This document shows, in pieces, positions 42,125 through 51,562 of a stretch of DNA of 64,000 nt. A model generated the notes under the pieces. That model saw nothing but the letters and a program-made list of their open reading frames with translations, was not told the origin of the DNA and made no database searches. Positions within the stretch are counted from its first letter, which is position 1. Each line of letters opens with the position of its first letter. The stretch is from Shouchella xiaoxiensis (GTDB lineage: Bacteria > Bacillota > Bacilli > Bacillales > Bacillaceae_D), in assembly GCF_016907895.1 (NCBI RefSeq), contig NZ_JAFBCV010000008.1, positions 124,001-188,000 on the forward strand, written 5' to 3'. The position numbers and the translations under genes are program-made.

Positions 42125-42188
42125 ATTGAAAGTATAGCACCTTTTTTTTAGTAAGGCAATCCTCATTTAACTTGAAAGGACTGAAAAG

Positions 42189-42770
42189 ATGAATACAAAA
42201 GATCGAATTACAGCAGTCGCCCTCCGTGCTTTCGCTACCCACGGATACGAAGGCACAACGCTTGCACAAATCGCAAGCGAGGTGGGTATTCAAAAGCCGT
42301 CTCTCTATAATCATTATAAAAACAAGGATGAATTATACTTAACCGTTGCACATTTCATTATGAACGCACTTGTTGAGCAAATTGAAACAAGCTCAGTCCG
42401 TTACAAAAATGAAGAGCTTGCCACTCGCCTCAAGCTTGTTCTAAAAGAAAGCTGTGAATTCATCATTCAAAAACAAGAAGGAGTGATGTACAAGCGCTTT
42501 ATGCTCTTTCCACCCGTCGAATTAAAAAAAGAGGCACGTGCGATTGTTCAAAAAGGAGATGCTGAAATTGACCGTGTATTGGCCGAACTTTACCAGCACG
42601 GTCAAAACGAAGGCAGTTTAAAAGACATTCCCCTCAGCATGTTTTCCTCTGCATACTACTGTTTATTAGACGGACTTTTTACAGAAAGCTTCATTTACGA
42701 GAACCATGATTTCCAGCGGCGCTTCAATGATGCGTGGACTGTGTTCTGGTACGGCATTTCAAAAAATTAG
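42189..42770 (+). CDS. TetR-family transcriptional regulator
   Basis: A 193-residue TetR repressor. The HTH spans HGYEGTTLAQIASEVG and IQKPSLYNHYKNKD. It is close in sequence and equal in length to the TetR at 9612. It is divergent from the SMR exporter pair with a 20-bp palindrome between; it probably represses both and is released by an SMR substrate. Confidence 0.9.
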   Translation: MNTKDRITAVALRAFATHGYEGTTLAQIASEVGIQKPSLYNHYKNKDELYLTVAHFIMNALVEQIETSSVRYKNEELATRLKLVLKESCEFIIQKQEGVMYKRFMLFPPVELKKEARAIVQKGDAEIDRVLAELYQHGQNEGSLKDIPLSMFSSAYYCLLDGLFTESFIYENHDFQRRFNDAWTVFWYGISKN

Positions 42771-42872
42771 CGCGATCTAGCCTTGACCTGTCATCACGGA
42801 AGGTTTAGTTTTCATTAGACTGGGAATTCACTTCTTTACAACGTTTTTACCGAAAAAGGAGTGTTTTAAAAA

Positions 42873-43517
42873 ATGAATGTACTCGTTATTGGGGCAAACG
42901 GTCAAGTTGGTCAACATGTTATTGACCAATTAAAAGACCGCAATCATAAAACAACTGCAATGGTTCGTAAGCAGGAGCAAGTCGATAAAATGAAGCAGCT
43001 TGGTGCCGATGAAGTCATTGTAGCTGATTTAGAAGGGGATTTTAGCAAGGCGTTTCAAGGTCAAGAAGCCGTTATTTTCACCGCTGGTTCTGGTGGTGCA
43101 ACAGGTGCTGATAAAACGTTAACCGTTGATTTATGGGGCGCTATCAAGTCATTCAAATACGCAGAGCACGCTGCTGTCAAACAGTTTGTTCAGCTAAGTT
43201 CGATCGGCGCCGGTGACCCAGATGCCCAACCGGATAAAATTAAACATTATATGGTTGCGAAAGCAGTGTCTGATCAAATGTTGATGACAACAGCTTTAAA
43301 TTATACAATTGTTCGCCCAGGCCCGCTTACAAACGATCCTGCTACGGGGTTAATCGCGAAAGCAGAGACTTTTACAGACGTCGGAGATCGCTCTATTTCT
43401 CGAGCAGATGTGGCGACGGTGTTAATTGAATCGCTCACCAACGAAGCAGTACGGAGGCAAGCTTTTGAAATTCTCGAAGGTGATAAACAACTAGCGGATG
43501 CCTTAAGCGAGTCATAA
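42873..43517 (+). CDS. NAD(P)-binding SDR-like protein (YhfK/NmrA type)
   Basis: A 214-residue atypical short-chain dehydrogenase with N-terminal GANGQVGQHV as dinucleotide-binding loop, and LSSIGAGDPD and YTIVRPGPLTN as the YhfK/NAD(P)H-binding signature. The family probably senses or reduces small compounds; no substrate is known. It is monocistronic with a long terminator. Confidence 0.88.
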   Translation: MNVLVIGANGQVGQHVIDQLKDRNHKTTAMVRKQEQVDKMKQLGADEVIVADLEGDFSKAFQGQEAVIFTAGSGGATGADKTLTVDLWGAIKSFKYAEHAAVKQFVQLSSIGAGDPDAQPDKIKHYMVAKAVSDQMLMTTALNYTIVRPGPLTNDPATGLIAKAETFTDVGDRSISRADVATVLIESLTNEAVRRQAFEILEGDKQLADALSES

Positions 43518-43518
43518 T

Positions 43519-43562
43519 AAGAAAAAGACGTCATCTTTTCGTAAAGATGACGTCTTTTTCTT
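43519..43562. terminator. bidirectional terminator
   Basis: Perfect 20-bp stem (43519-43538 with 43543-43562), loop TCGT, A/T-rich ends. It overlaps the stop of the convergent rodA-like gene. Confidence 0.9.
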
Positions 43563-44850
43563 ATTTCGCTGGACTTGGATCTTGTCCATTCTTTTTGTTC
43601 CGAAATTTACGAGCTGACTGCAGCGGCGTATAAGGAGCCCTCAGCTCCGCATCTTGCCGCGTCGCTTCGAACATATAGCTTTTTTGACGCATACCGATAT
43701 TAATGACAATTCCAACTGCAATCATATTCGTCATAAACGCACTGCCACCATAGCTAATAAATGGGAGCGCAATTCCTGTTACCGGCATCAGCCCAATTGT
43801 CATCGCGATGTTTTGAAAGATTTGGAACGTCAACATCCCGGCTATTCCAGCGATAATGTAAGTTCCATAAAGATCTTTACAGGCCATCGCAAGCATTACC
43901 ATGCGATAAATCAGTAGGAAAAAGATACAAATAACAATGGTTGAACCGATAAAACCAAACTCTTCTCCGATAACGGCAAAGATAAAGTCCGTATGCATTT
44001 CTGGAATAGAGGCGTTCGCTGCCTGCACACTATTAAGGAAACCAGTTCCAAGCAATTGGCCGGACCCAATACCTCTCGTCGCACTAAGCGTTTGCATCGC
44101 ATAGCTGCTTGCATACTGCTCAGGGTAGAGCCAGCCATAAATGCGTTCGAGCTGATGTGGCTCAAGTATTTCGAGACTGATTAATAAGTCAACATAGTTA
44201 AAAAACATATAAAAAACAAAAGCAATAGCAGCGGCTGCTAACCCCGCCAGTATTCCAAGCATCTTAAACGACATATTTGAAACAAGTATCGCTACTGCGA
44301 CAATGGAGAAGAGCACAAGTGCACTCCCTAGATCCGGCTGTTTTAATACTAAGAAGAATGGCGGTAAACTTACAGCGGCGATAAAACCGAGTTTAATTAG
44401 GTCATGCTTCATACTTTTCTCGCTATAGCGTTTATTTAAGACAAAGACTAGATGAGCTAATGCTAATACAAGAATAATTTTCATAATTTCGGACGGTTGA
44501 TAAATACCGCGATTATTCCATTCAATCCAGCGAGTCGCTCCGTTATTTGTGTAGCCGAAGAACTCAACAATTAATAAAAGCAGCATCCCAAATGAATAGA
44601 GTGGTATGGTTAAATATTTCAAATACTCGTAATCAACTGCAATAACGATAATCATAACAAAAATGCCGATAATGACCCAGCGTGCTTGAGACAACGCATA
44701 GACATGCCGCAACTCTTCATACATCCCTTCGCGAACGTATTGCGTTGTAGTACCAGCATAGATCGCCATCAAGCTTATTACGATTAGAAGGAATACGAGA
44801 AAAAGCATCGTGTAGTCAAGTCGATCACGCCAGTGCTTGTCTTGATCCAA
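43561..44850 (-). CDS. SEDS-family peptidoglycan glycosyltransferase (RodA/FtsW-like)
   Basis: A 429-residue SEDS protein with ten predicted membrane segments and the family motifs LKQPDLGSALV (catalytic Asp region), HTDFIFAVIGEEFG and GIALPFISYGGSA. It polymerises lipid II into glycan strands with a partner class B penicillin-binding protein. The C-terminal tail is basic and about 40 residues long. RodA is more likely than FtsW because division genes are absent around it. It is monocistronic. Confidence 0.92.
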   Translation of the reverse strand: MDQDKHWRDRLDYTMLFLVFLLIVISLMAIYAGTTTQYVREGMYEELRHVYALSQARWVIIGIFVMIIVIAVDYEYLKYLTIPLYSFGMLLLLIVEFFGYTNNGATRWIEWNNRGIYQPSEIMKIILVLALAHLVFVLNKRYSEKSMKHDLIKLGFIAAVSLPPFFLVLKQPDLGSALVLFSIVAVAILVSNMSFKMLGILAGLAAAAIAFVFYMFFNYVDLLISLEILEPHQLERIYGWLYPEQYASSYAMQTLSATRGIGSGQLLGTGFLNSVQAANASIPEMHTDFIFAVIGEEFGFIGSTIVICIFFLLIYRMVMLAMACKDLYGTYIIAGIAGMLTFQIFQNIAMTIGLMPVTGIALPFISYGGSAFMTNMIAVGIVINIGMRQKSYMFEATRQDAELRAPYTPLQSARKFRNKKNGQDPSPAK

Positions 44851-44945
44851 TAAAGCACACCTCCCTTTTTTATCCTGTTCCTATCATACCACGTTTTTCG
44901 ACAATTGATTTGATCGTTCGTCTACTTCCTGTTCCCTTTTTTTGT

Positions 44946-44951
44946 TATAAT
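44946..44951 (+). promoter_or_regulatory. -10 box of galE promoter
   Basis: Perfect TATAAT 34 bp before the galE ATG; the -35 is poorly defined. Confidence 0.5.
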
Positions 44952-44984
44952 GACGAAAAATAGATATGAAAAAGGAGCAAGCTG

Positions 44985-45989
44985 ATGTCCATTCTTGTAA
45001 CTGGTGGCGCTGGCTATATCGGCAGTCATACATGCGTTGAACTTCTAAATGCTGGCTACGATGTTGTGATTGCTGATAGCTTTGCGAACAGCCACCCTGA
45101 TACGATTAAAAAGGTTGAAGCGATTACAAATAAAACGGTGACGCACTATGATGTTGATTTACTAGACTCGTCTCAGCTAGACCCGATTTTTTCGAAACAT
45201 AAAATTGACGCTGTTATTCATTTTGCTGGTTTAAAAGCAGTAGGAGAGTCCGTTGAGAAACCACTCTACTACTATGAAACAAATTTACTAAGCACGATTA
45301 ATCTTTGCAAAACAATGGAAGCCCACGGTGTTTACAAACTCGTCTTCAGCTCGTCGGCTACGGTTTACGGAATGCCTGATCAAGTCCCACTTAAAGAGAC
45401 TGCGCCGTTGAGTGCGTTAAATCCGTACGGACGCACGAAAATTTTCATTGAAGATATTCTGCGTGACCTAGCAGCCTCCAATGACGAATGGCGCATTTCA
45501 CTGCTGCGCTATTTTAACCCGATTGGCGCCCATAAGTCTGGTCGCATTGGTGAGCAACCAAACGGCATTCCAAATAATTTGATGCCTTATATTACCCAAG
45601 TCGCTGCTGGCGTGCGGGAAGAGCTTGCTGTATTTGGCGCTGATTATCCGACCGAGGACGGGACATGCATCCGCGATTATATTCATGTTGTTGATCTTGC
45701 CTTAGGTCATCTGAAAGCTGTAGAGAAGCTTGATTCTTACACGGGTGCTGAAGCGTTTAATCTTGGTACTGGTCAAGGCTACAGCGTGCTTGAAGTTATT
45801 TCTGCATTTGAACAAGCTTCTGGCGTTACCATTCCTAAGCGAATTGTTGAACGTCGTGCAGGCGATGCTCCCGTTTCATACGCTGACCCTTCCAAAGCAG
45901 AGAAAGAATTACAGTGGAAAGCAGAGCGCACACTAGCGGAAATGTGTGAAGATTCCTGGCGCTGGCAGTCAAGCCGTTCCCATACTTAA
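44985..45989 (+). CDS. galE: UDP-glucose 4-epimerase GalE
   Basis: A 334-residue extended short-chain dehydrogenase: NAD loop GGAGYIGSHT, catalytic Ser in FSSSATVYG, and a YxxxK motif present as NPYGRTK. It interconverts UDP-glucose and UDP-galactose (or the N-acetyl forms) for surface polysaccharides or galactose use. AAAGGAG lies before the ATG. Its position beside LCP and BY-kinase genes suits an envelope-polymer role. Confidence 0.95.
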   Translation: MSILVTGGAGYIGSHTCVELLNAGYDVVIADSFANSHPDTIKKVEAITNKTVTHYDVDLLDSSQLDPIFSKHKIDAVIHFAGLKAVGESVEKPLYYYETNLLSTINLCKTMEAHGVYKLVFSSSATVYGMPDQVPLKETAPLSALNPYGRTKIFIEDILRDLAASNDEWRISLLRYFNPIGAHKSGRIGEQPNGIPNNLMPYITQVAAGVREELAVFGADYPTEDGTCIRDYIHVVDLALGHLKAVEKLDSYTGAEAFNLGTGQGYSVLEVISAFEQASGVTIPKRIVERRAGDAPVSYADPSKAEKELQWKAERTLAEMCEDSWRWQSSRSHT

Positions 45990-46012
45990 AAACCACCCTC
46001 GGGTGGTTTTTT
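45988..46012 (+). terminator. terminator of galE
   Basis: AAAACCACCC-TC-GGGTGGTTTT with trailing Ts, starting inside the stop codon. Confidence 0.85.
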
Positions 46013-46126
46013 CATTTTGCAGACGTATATTGACGACACGACAGGCTGACAATGGAGGCATGGCCTTGTTTAACCGGCACTAATCGGGGTATTAGAACAG
46101 AAGAGTTGCGCGAAAGGAAGATGAAG

Positions 46127-47050
46127 ATGAAATGGTATACAAAAACAGCAATCGCGCTTGGATCGATCCTTCTTGTTACCGGTAGTTTTTTTGTTTATCA
46201 CATGTATGACACAACTTCAAACGCAACAGAAGAAATGCATGAACCCCTTGAAAGCCGCACCTTAAGTGACGGTGTTTCCAAGGAACGAGCAGATTCACCT
46301 TCACCTGGGGACCCCTTGTCTTTTTTAGTGGCTGGTGTTGATTCCCATTCAGAAGCTCATTATGGTAGAGCAGATGCACTTCTTCTATTAACCGTTAACG
46401 CCCAGGAAAAATCCATCCAAATGGTCAGTATCCCACGCGATACCCGGACCGAAATTGTTGGTCAAGGAACGATTGAAAAAATTAATCACGCATACGCGTA
46501 TGGAGGTCCTGACATGCTTATTCAAAGCGTAGAAAACCTCTTTGATTTACCGATTGATCATTACCTTTCGATTGATATGGAGCAATTTATCCCATTCATC
46601 GACACGCTTGGTGGAGTTAATGTAACAAACGAGCTAGCATTTTCGTTGTCTGGACATGAATTTGATGAAGGCGAGCTCTCACTTGACGGGGAGGAAGCGC
46701 TCGCGTACGTGCGCATGCGCAAAGATGACCCTAATGGAGATGCAGGGAGAACGGAGCGGCAGCGTGACGTCGTGGAGAGTATTATTGACGAAGGACTCCA
46801 ACTAAGCCAAGTTTCATCTGCACCAGAACTCATTCGTTCAATCGGCTCAACTGTCGAAACGGATTTAACTTTATCGCAAATGATCTCTTATGCTCAAAAT
46901 TACCATCAAGCAACTGAATCAATTGAACAACTAGAATTAACCTTCCACGAGGAAACGATAGACGGTATTTGGTACGCTGTCATTCCAGAAGATGAGCAAC
47001 AGCGTGTTGCGACAAAACTGCAAAGTCATTTAAATCTAATAAAGGAATGA
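46127..47050 (+). CDS. LytR-CpsA-Psr family glycopolymer ligase, paralogue
   Basis: A 307-residue LCP protein with the same length and motif order as the one at 40226 (SIPRDTRTEIVGQGT, KINHAYAYGG, YVRMRKDDPNGDAGR), so the two are paralogues. It has a single N-terminal anchor and an extracellular LCP domain. ATG 46127 is preferred (AAAGGAAG about 6 nt upstream); ATG 46121 is equally in frame. The frameshifted GNAT gene follows closely. Confidence 0.92.
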   Translation: MKWYTKTAIALGSILLVTGSFFVYHMYDTTSNATEEMHEPLESRTLSDGVSKERADSPSPGDPLSFLVAGVDSHSEAHYGRADALLLLTVNAQEKSIQMVSIPRDTRTEIVGQGTIEKINHAYAYGGPDMLIQSVENLFDLPIDHYLSIDMEQFIPFIDTLGGVNVTNELAFSLSGHEFDEGELSLDGEEALAYVRMRKDDPNGDAGRTERQRDVVESIIDEGLQLSQVSSAPELIRSIGSTVETDLTLSQMISYAQNYHQATESIEQLELTFHEETIDGIWYAVIPEDEQQRVATKLQSHLNLIKE

Positions 47051-47057
47051 TCCTAAA

Positions 47058-47326
47058 ATGGAAATAAAAAAGAATCCACCCATTACTATGTTGAGGGCGA
47101 AGACAACAACGCAATTGGTGAACTTGAGTTTCAATCCGAAGATGACCACATTGTTATTACACATACATTTGTAGATCCAAAAGCGCGTGGGACTGGTATC
47201 GGTGCAGCATTGATTGCTGAGCTCGTCAATGATATGCGCCAACAGAATCAAAAAATCAAACCCGTTTGCGCGTTTGCCAAAGCTGAGTTCGACAAACATC
47301 AAGACTATCAAGATGTCGCCCTCTAA
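47058..47326 (+). pseudogene. YjdJ/GNAT-like small acetyltransferase, frameshifted in an A-run
   Basis: The frame ending at TAA 47324-47326 encodes a small GNAT-like protein (FVDPKARGTGIGAALIAEL, then PVCAFAKAEFDKHQDYQDV, the YjdJ-type signature) but has no usable start. ATG 47058, 8 nt after the LCP gene, begins MEIKK in another frame. One extra A in the run AAAAAA (47066-47071) would join them as MEIKKESTHYYVEGED, a normal N-terminus, and make the length a multiple of three. It is a recent loss, a slippage-switched gene, or a base-call error. Confidence 0.75.
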
Positions 47327-47420
47327 TCAATTTCAAAATCTTTTACACCTCGACGTGCCTTTCCATGATAGGATATGTAAAGGTACGTTTTTACAAATTT
47401 ATTAAACGGAGGAACATTCT

Positions 47421-48674
47421 ATGAGGACATGCTCTGATTATCGCACCCGATTGCGATTAATGAGTTGTGTGAGTCTTCTCGGCTTTTTCCTGCTTGCTGG
47501 GTGCACACCAGAGGCAAATCCTGCTCCTACGAATCCACCAAGTGAACCAACAACTCCACCAACCGAGGAGCCACCCACCCCAGAAGAAGACCCAGTTGAA
47601 GAAAAACAGCTCGTCGTTGAACACGGTGATCGAACTGATGTTCTTTCAGCTCAAATGGCATCTGCCCCTTTTGATAAGACCTACTTGATCCCAGAAGGTG
47701 TTGAAGTAGTCACAACAGGCGATTCTTTAACGTTCTCAGCAGCAGCTGATTTAGACTTAGACTATGACTTTCAAGCAACCGTTAGTGCCCAAGCACTTCC
47801 AGCTGATTATGACTTAACACTGCGCCGTGATTTCACTTCGCTTTCGTTACGATCTGAAGAAAATGAGCCAAACAACATTGATTTAGCCTTATTTCCCGAG
47901 CTTTTATTTGACTATTACTTATCAATTGATACTGGGAATGATCGGATTCATCGCCTCGTTCAATTTGATCAAGAATTAGAACAAATGTATGTGGCTACAC
48001 TACTGTTGTCTGATACAGCTTCACTCGATTCAGACACCTATGAAGAAATTGTCAGCCTCTTCCATGCCATTCTCATTTCTGCGAATGATGAAGACGTTGA
48101 AATTGAGCCAATCCCTTCGGAGTATGCGTCTTTAAGTTTAACGGAAAAGCTCCAGGATCGTTCCCTTCATGATCAAGCAAACGAGGATGCTAGTGAACAA
48201 ATCTCTCTGTTGAGCACGTCTTATAACGGAAATGAGGTAACGTTTCCTGTTGAAACCCATCTTCTGTTTGATTCGATTGAAGTTGAACTGCCTGAAGGCT
48301 ATGAGATGCGCACGCTAGGAGAGCAATCTTACAGCTTTACGCATACAGCTGATACAGATTATGAACCTGTTTCGCTTATTATTGGACTCGCCCACCCGAA
48401 CATTTCGTTGAATTTACATGTAAATGCGTTACGTTCGTCTGGCACAGAGCTTCCAGCAGATACATTTCCTGAGCTCGATTCGTATGACTATGCATTCGCC
48501 GAGCAAAACGATGACGGCTTATACGCAGGGTTAACGCTCATCAAAGAACTCGATGATGGCCGCATCCTTGATGTTGCTGTTCGAACTGGTGAAGAACATA
48601 TTGATACGATGACGCTGGTCAAACTGATTGCTGCACTAGCGACAGTAGACACGACCGAAGCTTCCATTAAGTAA
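47421..48674 (+). CDS. large acidic lipoprotein, unknown function
   Basis: A 417-residue lipoprotein: lipobox LLAGC (Cys28), then a Pro/Thr/Glu-rich linker of about 35 residues, then a mostly beta acidic domain. The mature chain has very few basic residues, typical of alkaliphile surface proteins. GGAGG lies 8 nt before ATG 47421. No family is recognised; it may be a surface sensor or transport accessory, without evidence. It is monocistronic. Confidence 0.8.
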   Translation: MRTCSDYRTRLRLMSCVSLLGFFLLAGCTPEANPAPTNPPSEPTTPPTEEPPTPEEDPVEEKQLVVEHGDRTDVLSAQMASAPFDKTYLIPEGVEVVTTGDSLTFSAAADLDLDYDFQATVSAQALPADYDLTLRRDFTSLSLRSEENEPNNIDLALFPELLFDYYLSIDTGNDRIHRLVQFDQELEQMYVATLLLSDTASLDSDTYEEIVSLFHAILISANDEDVEIEPIPSEYASLSLTEKLQDRSLHDQANEDASEQISLLSTSYNGNEVTFPVETHLLFDSIEVELPEGYEMRTLGEQSYSFTHTADTDYEPVSLIIGLAHPNISLNLHVNALRSSGTELPADTFPELDSYDYAFAEQNDDGLYAGLTLIKELDDGRILDVAVRTGEEHIDTMTLVKLIAALATVDTTEASIK

Positions 48675-48696
48675 AAATGAATGGAAGCTTTTTTTA
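48658..48696. terminator. bidirectional terminator
   Basis: AAGCTTCCATT/AATGGAAGCTT stem enclosing the lipoprotein stop codon, followed by six Ts; convergent polymerase gene on the other side. Confidence 0.85.
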
Positions 48697-49938
48697 TTTG
48701 TAATGGCCGCCGATTTTTTTGCTGCGGTCAAGCAGCTGGGAAGCTTTTGTTAACGATGACGCTCGCTGAATTGCCACTTTCCCATATTTATGGCGAATAT
48801 CATCCATCGTGTAACCAATCTGCGACAGACGATCCCGGCTTTCATTGTCGTTAAACAAGCTCATCTGCCAGTTCTGGTCGCTTTGTAAATTCGTCAAGCC
48901 AATGCTCAAGCGCCGAATCGGGAACCCGTCCCAATAGCGATTGAGCAGCTGGCACGCCGCTTGAAATAGTTCCATCGTAATATTGGTTTCAATTGGCAAC
49001 GTCATTTGCCGATGAAAACCGCGCTTCTCGACGTAGCTCGCCCCGTTTAAACTTAAAGACACAGTTGAACCCATCTTGCCCGCTTTTCTTGCCCGTGAAC
49101 AAACTTCTTCGCACAATTCAAGCAGCACAACCTGAATCTCTTCTTTTTTGACATAATCTCTTGGTAGCGTCATCCCGTTTCCGAAGCCCTTACGTTTTGC
49201 ATGCGCTTCCCGTGTAACAGGAGAATAGTCAACACCGTTGGCAGACATCCATAAGACTTGCCCATGTAAACCAAACTTTTTTTTGATGTGCTCCCCGTCC
49301 GTTTTCGCAAGCTGACCGATTGTGCGGATGCCCATGTTGCGAAAATGAACCGCCATTTTCCGACCAACACCAAATAAATCTTCAATTGGCAACCCCCATA
49401 AATCAAGATCAATCGTATCTCGACTCAGTAGATAAATCCCGCTCTTATTTTTCTTAGCAAAGTTGTCACAGGCAAGCTTTGCTAACACCTTGTTTTCACC
49501 AATACCAATCCGTGTTCGTATACCTGTTATCCGCTGTACCTCATCTCTTACCTTAACCGCTATATCATGCGGAATTCCGAATAAGCGCTGGCTTCCCGTC
49601 ACATCCATAAACTGCTCATCAATCGAATACGGTTCTACCTGATCGGTAAACGTTCCAAGAATTCGCGAGATTTCAAGGGAAACATCGACATAGCGCTGCA
49701 TCCTCGGTTTCACTACCACAACATCGGGGCACTTTTGCTGCGCTTCGTACAGGCGCTCTGCGTTCCTAATGCCTTTCTTCTTCGCTAGCGGACAAGCTGC
49801 TAGGATGACACCACTGCGACGATTAGGGTCTCCAGACACCACAAGTGGCTTTCCATCGTACTGTGGATTCTCAACATGTTCAATTGACGCATAAAACGAT
49901 TCCATATCAACTAGAAAAACCGCTTTTTGTCGTGTCAT
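48694..49938 (-). CDS. Y-family DNA polymerase (UvrX/YqjW type)
   Basis: A 414-residue translesion polymerase: palm motifs VDMESFYASIEH and SIDEQFMDVTG (catalytic Asp and Asp-Glu), helix-hairpin-helix LFGVGRKMAVHFR, and a little-finger domain. Length and the RRSGVILAACPLAKKKGI segment fit the UvrX/YqjW group of Bacillus, not DinB. Two LexA boxes lie upstream (49976-50019), so it is a DNA-damage-induced mutagenic polymerase. No phage genes are nearby. Confidence 0.92.
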   Translation of the reverse strand: MTRQKAVFLVDMESFYASIEHVENPQYDGKPLVVSGDPNRRSGVILAACPLAKKKGIRNAERLYEAQQKCPDVVVVKPRMQRYVDVSLEISRILGTFTDQVEPYSIDEQFMDVTGSQRLFGIPHDIAVKVRDEVQRITGIRTRIGIGENKVLAKLACDNFAKKNKSGIYLLSRDTIDLDLWGLPIEDLFGVGRKMAVHFRNMGIRTIGQLAKTDGEHIKKKFGLHGQVLWMSANGVDYSPVTREAHAKRKGFGNGMTLPRDYVKKEEIQVVLLELCEEVCSRARKAGKMGSTVSLSLNGASYVEKRGFHRQMTLPIETNITMELFQAACQLLNRYWDGFPIRRLSIGLTNLQSDQNWQMSLFNDNESRDRLSQIGYTMDDIRHKYGKVAIQRASSLTKASQLLDRSKKIGGHYK

Positions 49939-49975
49939 GTAGACCTCTCCTCATTCAATATTCCTTTATTATATT

Positions 49976-50019
49976 CGAATATACGTTCGTTATTCAAGTA
50001 AAAAAAGAATACACGTTCG
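49976..50019 (-). promoter_or_regulatory. two LexA (DinR) boxes
   Basis: CGAATATACGTTCG (49976-49989) matches the Bacillus consensus CGAAC-N4-GTTCG with one change. AGAATACACGTTCG (50006-50019) is a weaker second copy 30 bp away. Both lie upstream of the Y-family polymerase, as expected for SOS control. Confidence 0.8.
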
Positions 50020-50055
50020 TGTAATTACTGGCTTTAGGCGTACATTTTTCCAAAA

Positions 50056-50086
50056 CAAAAAAACTAGGCATATGCCTAGTTTTTAG
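50056..50086 (-). terminator. terminator of endopeptidase gene
   Basis: Perfect palindrome AAAAACTAGGCA/TGCCTAGTTTTT on the minus strand, overlapping the stop codon. A similar CTAGG/CCTAG stem lies on the far side of the gene at 51563-51587. Confidence 0.85.
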
Positions 50087-51411
50087 TGAAGACGCTTTGC
50101 ACCTAAGTATTTAGGACTCCAATAGCTATTGTTCATGTCGGAAATTTCCACTCCACGCGATGAGCCCGTGTGGATGAATTTGTTGTTTCCAATATAAATT
50201 CCGTTATGAGATGGTCCTGATTTATACGTTTCAAAGAAAACAATATCACCAACGCTTGGCGAGCTAACGGATGTACCTGAATTCCACTGTTCGGAAACGG
50301 TCCGTGGAATGCTCACGCCATTTTGACGGAAGATGTATTGAATCATACCACTGCAATCAAAACCAGCTGGAGACGTCCCACCCCAAAGGTAAGGAGTACC
50401 AATAACAGAATTAGCTGAAGAAACTAAACCAGAAACCAAACCGCTTGCTGATTGGGATGGCGCAGGGTTCGAATTAGAGTTGTTGTTTGACGAATTGCCA
50501 TTGTTTGTTGTTGATTGGTTTTTGTTAACCGGTGACGGATTGTTTTTTAACTTAGACTGTGTAGCAGGTCCAGCAACACCATCAACTGACAATCCATTTG
50601 TACGTTGGAACTCGCGCACTGCATTTCTTGTTACTTCACCATAGTAACCAGTTGGATTCTGGTTAAAGTACCCAAGTGTACGAAGCTGCTGCTGTAATTC
50701 CGTTACGTTGCTCCCACGTTGGCCAAGACGCATCGCGCTGCTTGAAGGTGTTGACGCAGGCGGTGTTGTATTTGAACCAGCATTTGAATTATTGTTGTTG
50801 TTATTATTGCTAGTGTTGTTAGAAGGCGCGCTAGATGAATTACCGCTTCTTAAGTGGGCTTGTGTTTGCGGTCCAGCAATCCCGTCAACTTGAAGATTGT
50901 TGGCACGCTGATAATTGCGAACGGCCTCACGAGTCACTGTACCATAATAGCCCGTTGACGACTGGTTAAAGAAACCAAGCGTGCGAAGCTGATCTTGTAA
51001 TCCCGTTACATTGTTTCCACGATTGCCAATTCGCATTGCCACCGTTGAGGAAGAGGACGAGCTATTATTGTTTGATGCATTTGAATTTGATGGACTTGAA
51101 ACAGCACCTGACTTAACGAGACTGCCTAATGTTTGTGGTCCCGCCGTGCCGTCAACCTGTAAGTTATTCGCTTTTTGGTAAGCAAGTACAGCATCACGTG
51201 TATGCGTTCCGTAAAATCCTGTTGCTGTATGGTATGTAAAAAATCCTTTTTCTTTAAGCGTAGTTTGTAATTCAGTCACGTCAGGATGAGACATGCCTTG
51301 TCTAAGTGTTTGGTCGCCAAGTGCTGCTTCAGATTCCTGCGGGGCAACTGCTACGATCCCTGCAACAACGGCTGAAGAAAATAATACTTTGTTAATAGTT
51401 GATTTTGACAA
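50083..51411 (-). CDS. secreted NlpC/P60 D,L-endopeptidase with three peptidoglycan-binding domains
   Basis: A 442-residue secreted cell-wall hydrolase. A signal peptide (cleavage near SEA-A, residue 29) is followed by three PG_binding_1 repeats (about 36-100, 126-188 and 226-290, each with GYYG/GFYG and VDGxAGPxT), joined by Ser/Asn-rich linkers. The C-terminal NlpC/P60 domain has catalytic Cys353 (FDCSGM), His402 (SHNGIYIG) and His414. It cuts D-glutamyl-DAP bonds in the stem peptide. It is monocistronic. Confidence 0.93.
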   Translation of the reverse strand: MSKSTINKVLFSSAVVAGIVAVAPQESEAALGDQTLRQGMSHPDVTELQTTLKEKGFFTYHTATGFYGTHTRDAVLAYQKANNLQVDGTAGPQTLGSLVKSGAVSSPSNSNASNNNSSSSSSTVAMRIGNRGNNVTGLQDQLRTLGFFNQSSTGYYGTVTREAVRNYQRANNLQVDGIAGPQTQAHLRSGNSSSAPSNNTSNNNNNNNSNAGSNTTPPASTPSSSAMRLGQRGSNVTELQQQLRTLGYFNQNPTGYYGEVTRNAVREFQRTNGLSVDGVAGPATQSKLKNNPSPVNKNQSTTNNGNSSNNNSNSNPAPSQSASGLVSGLVSSANSVIGTPYLWGGTSPAGFDCSGMIQYIFRQNGVSIPRTVSEQWNSGTSVSSPSVGDIVFFETYKSGPSHNGIYIGNNKFIHTGSSRGVEISDMNNSYWSPKYLGAKRLH

Positions 51412-51562
51412 GAAAATGCCTCCCTTTTCTTTACTCGATTAAACATTTCTACTCATTCTCACAAAAAATAACACCATTCATTGTTTTCATCGACAAGTTT
51501 GAGTAAATTTTACATGAATTCGACGTGTCAATCTATCAATGTAACCAAACTGTAATATTACA

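Noticed and set aside
42075-42188. Guanidine-I (ykkC) riboswitch in front of the SMR pair
   Set aside because: The gap is only about 115 bp, is centred on a TetR-type palindrome, and shows no ykkC-like conserved core.
47036-47311. Minus-strand open frame of 91 codons
   Set aside because: It lies antisense to the frameshifted GNAT-like gene, whose protein signature is clear on the + strand.
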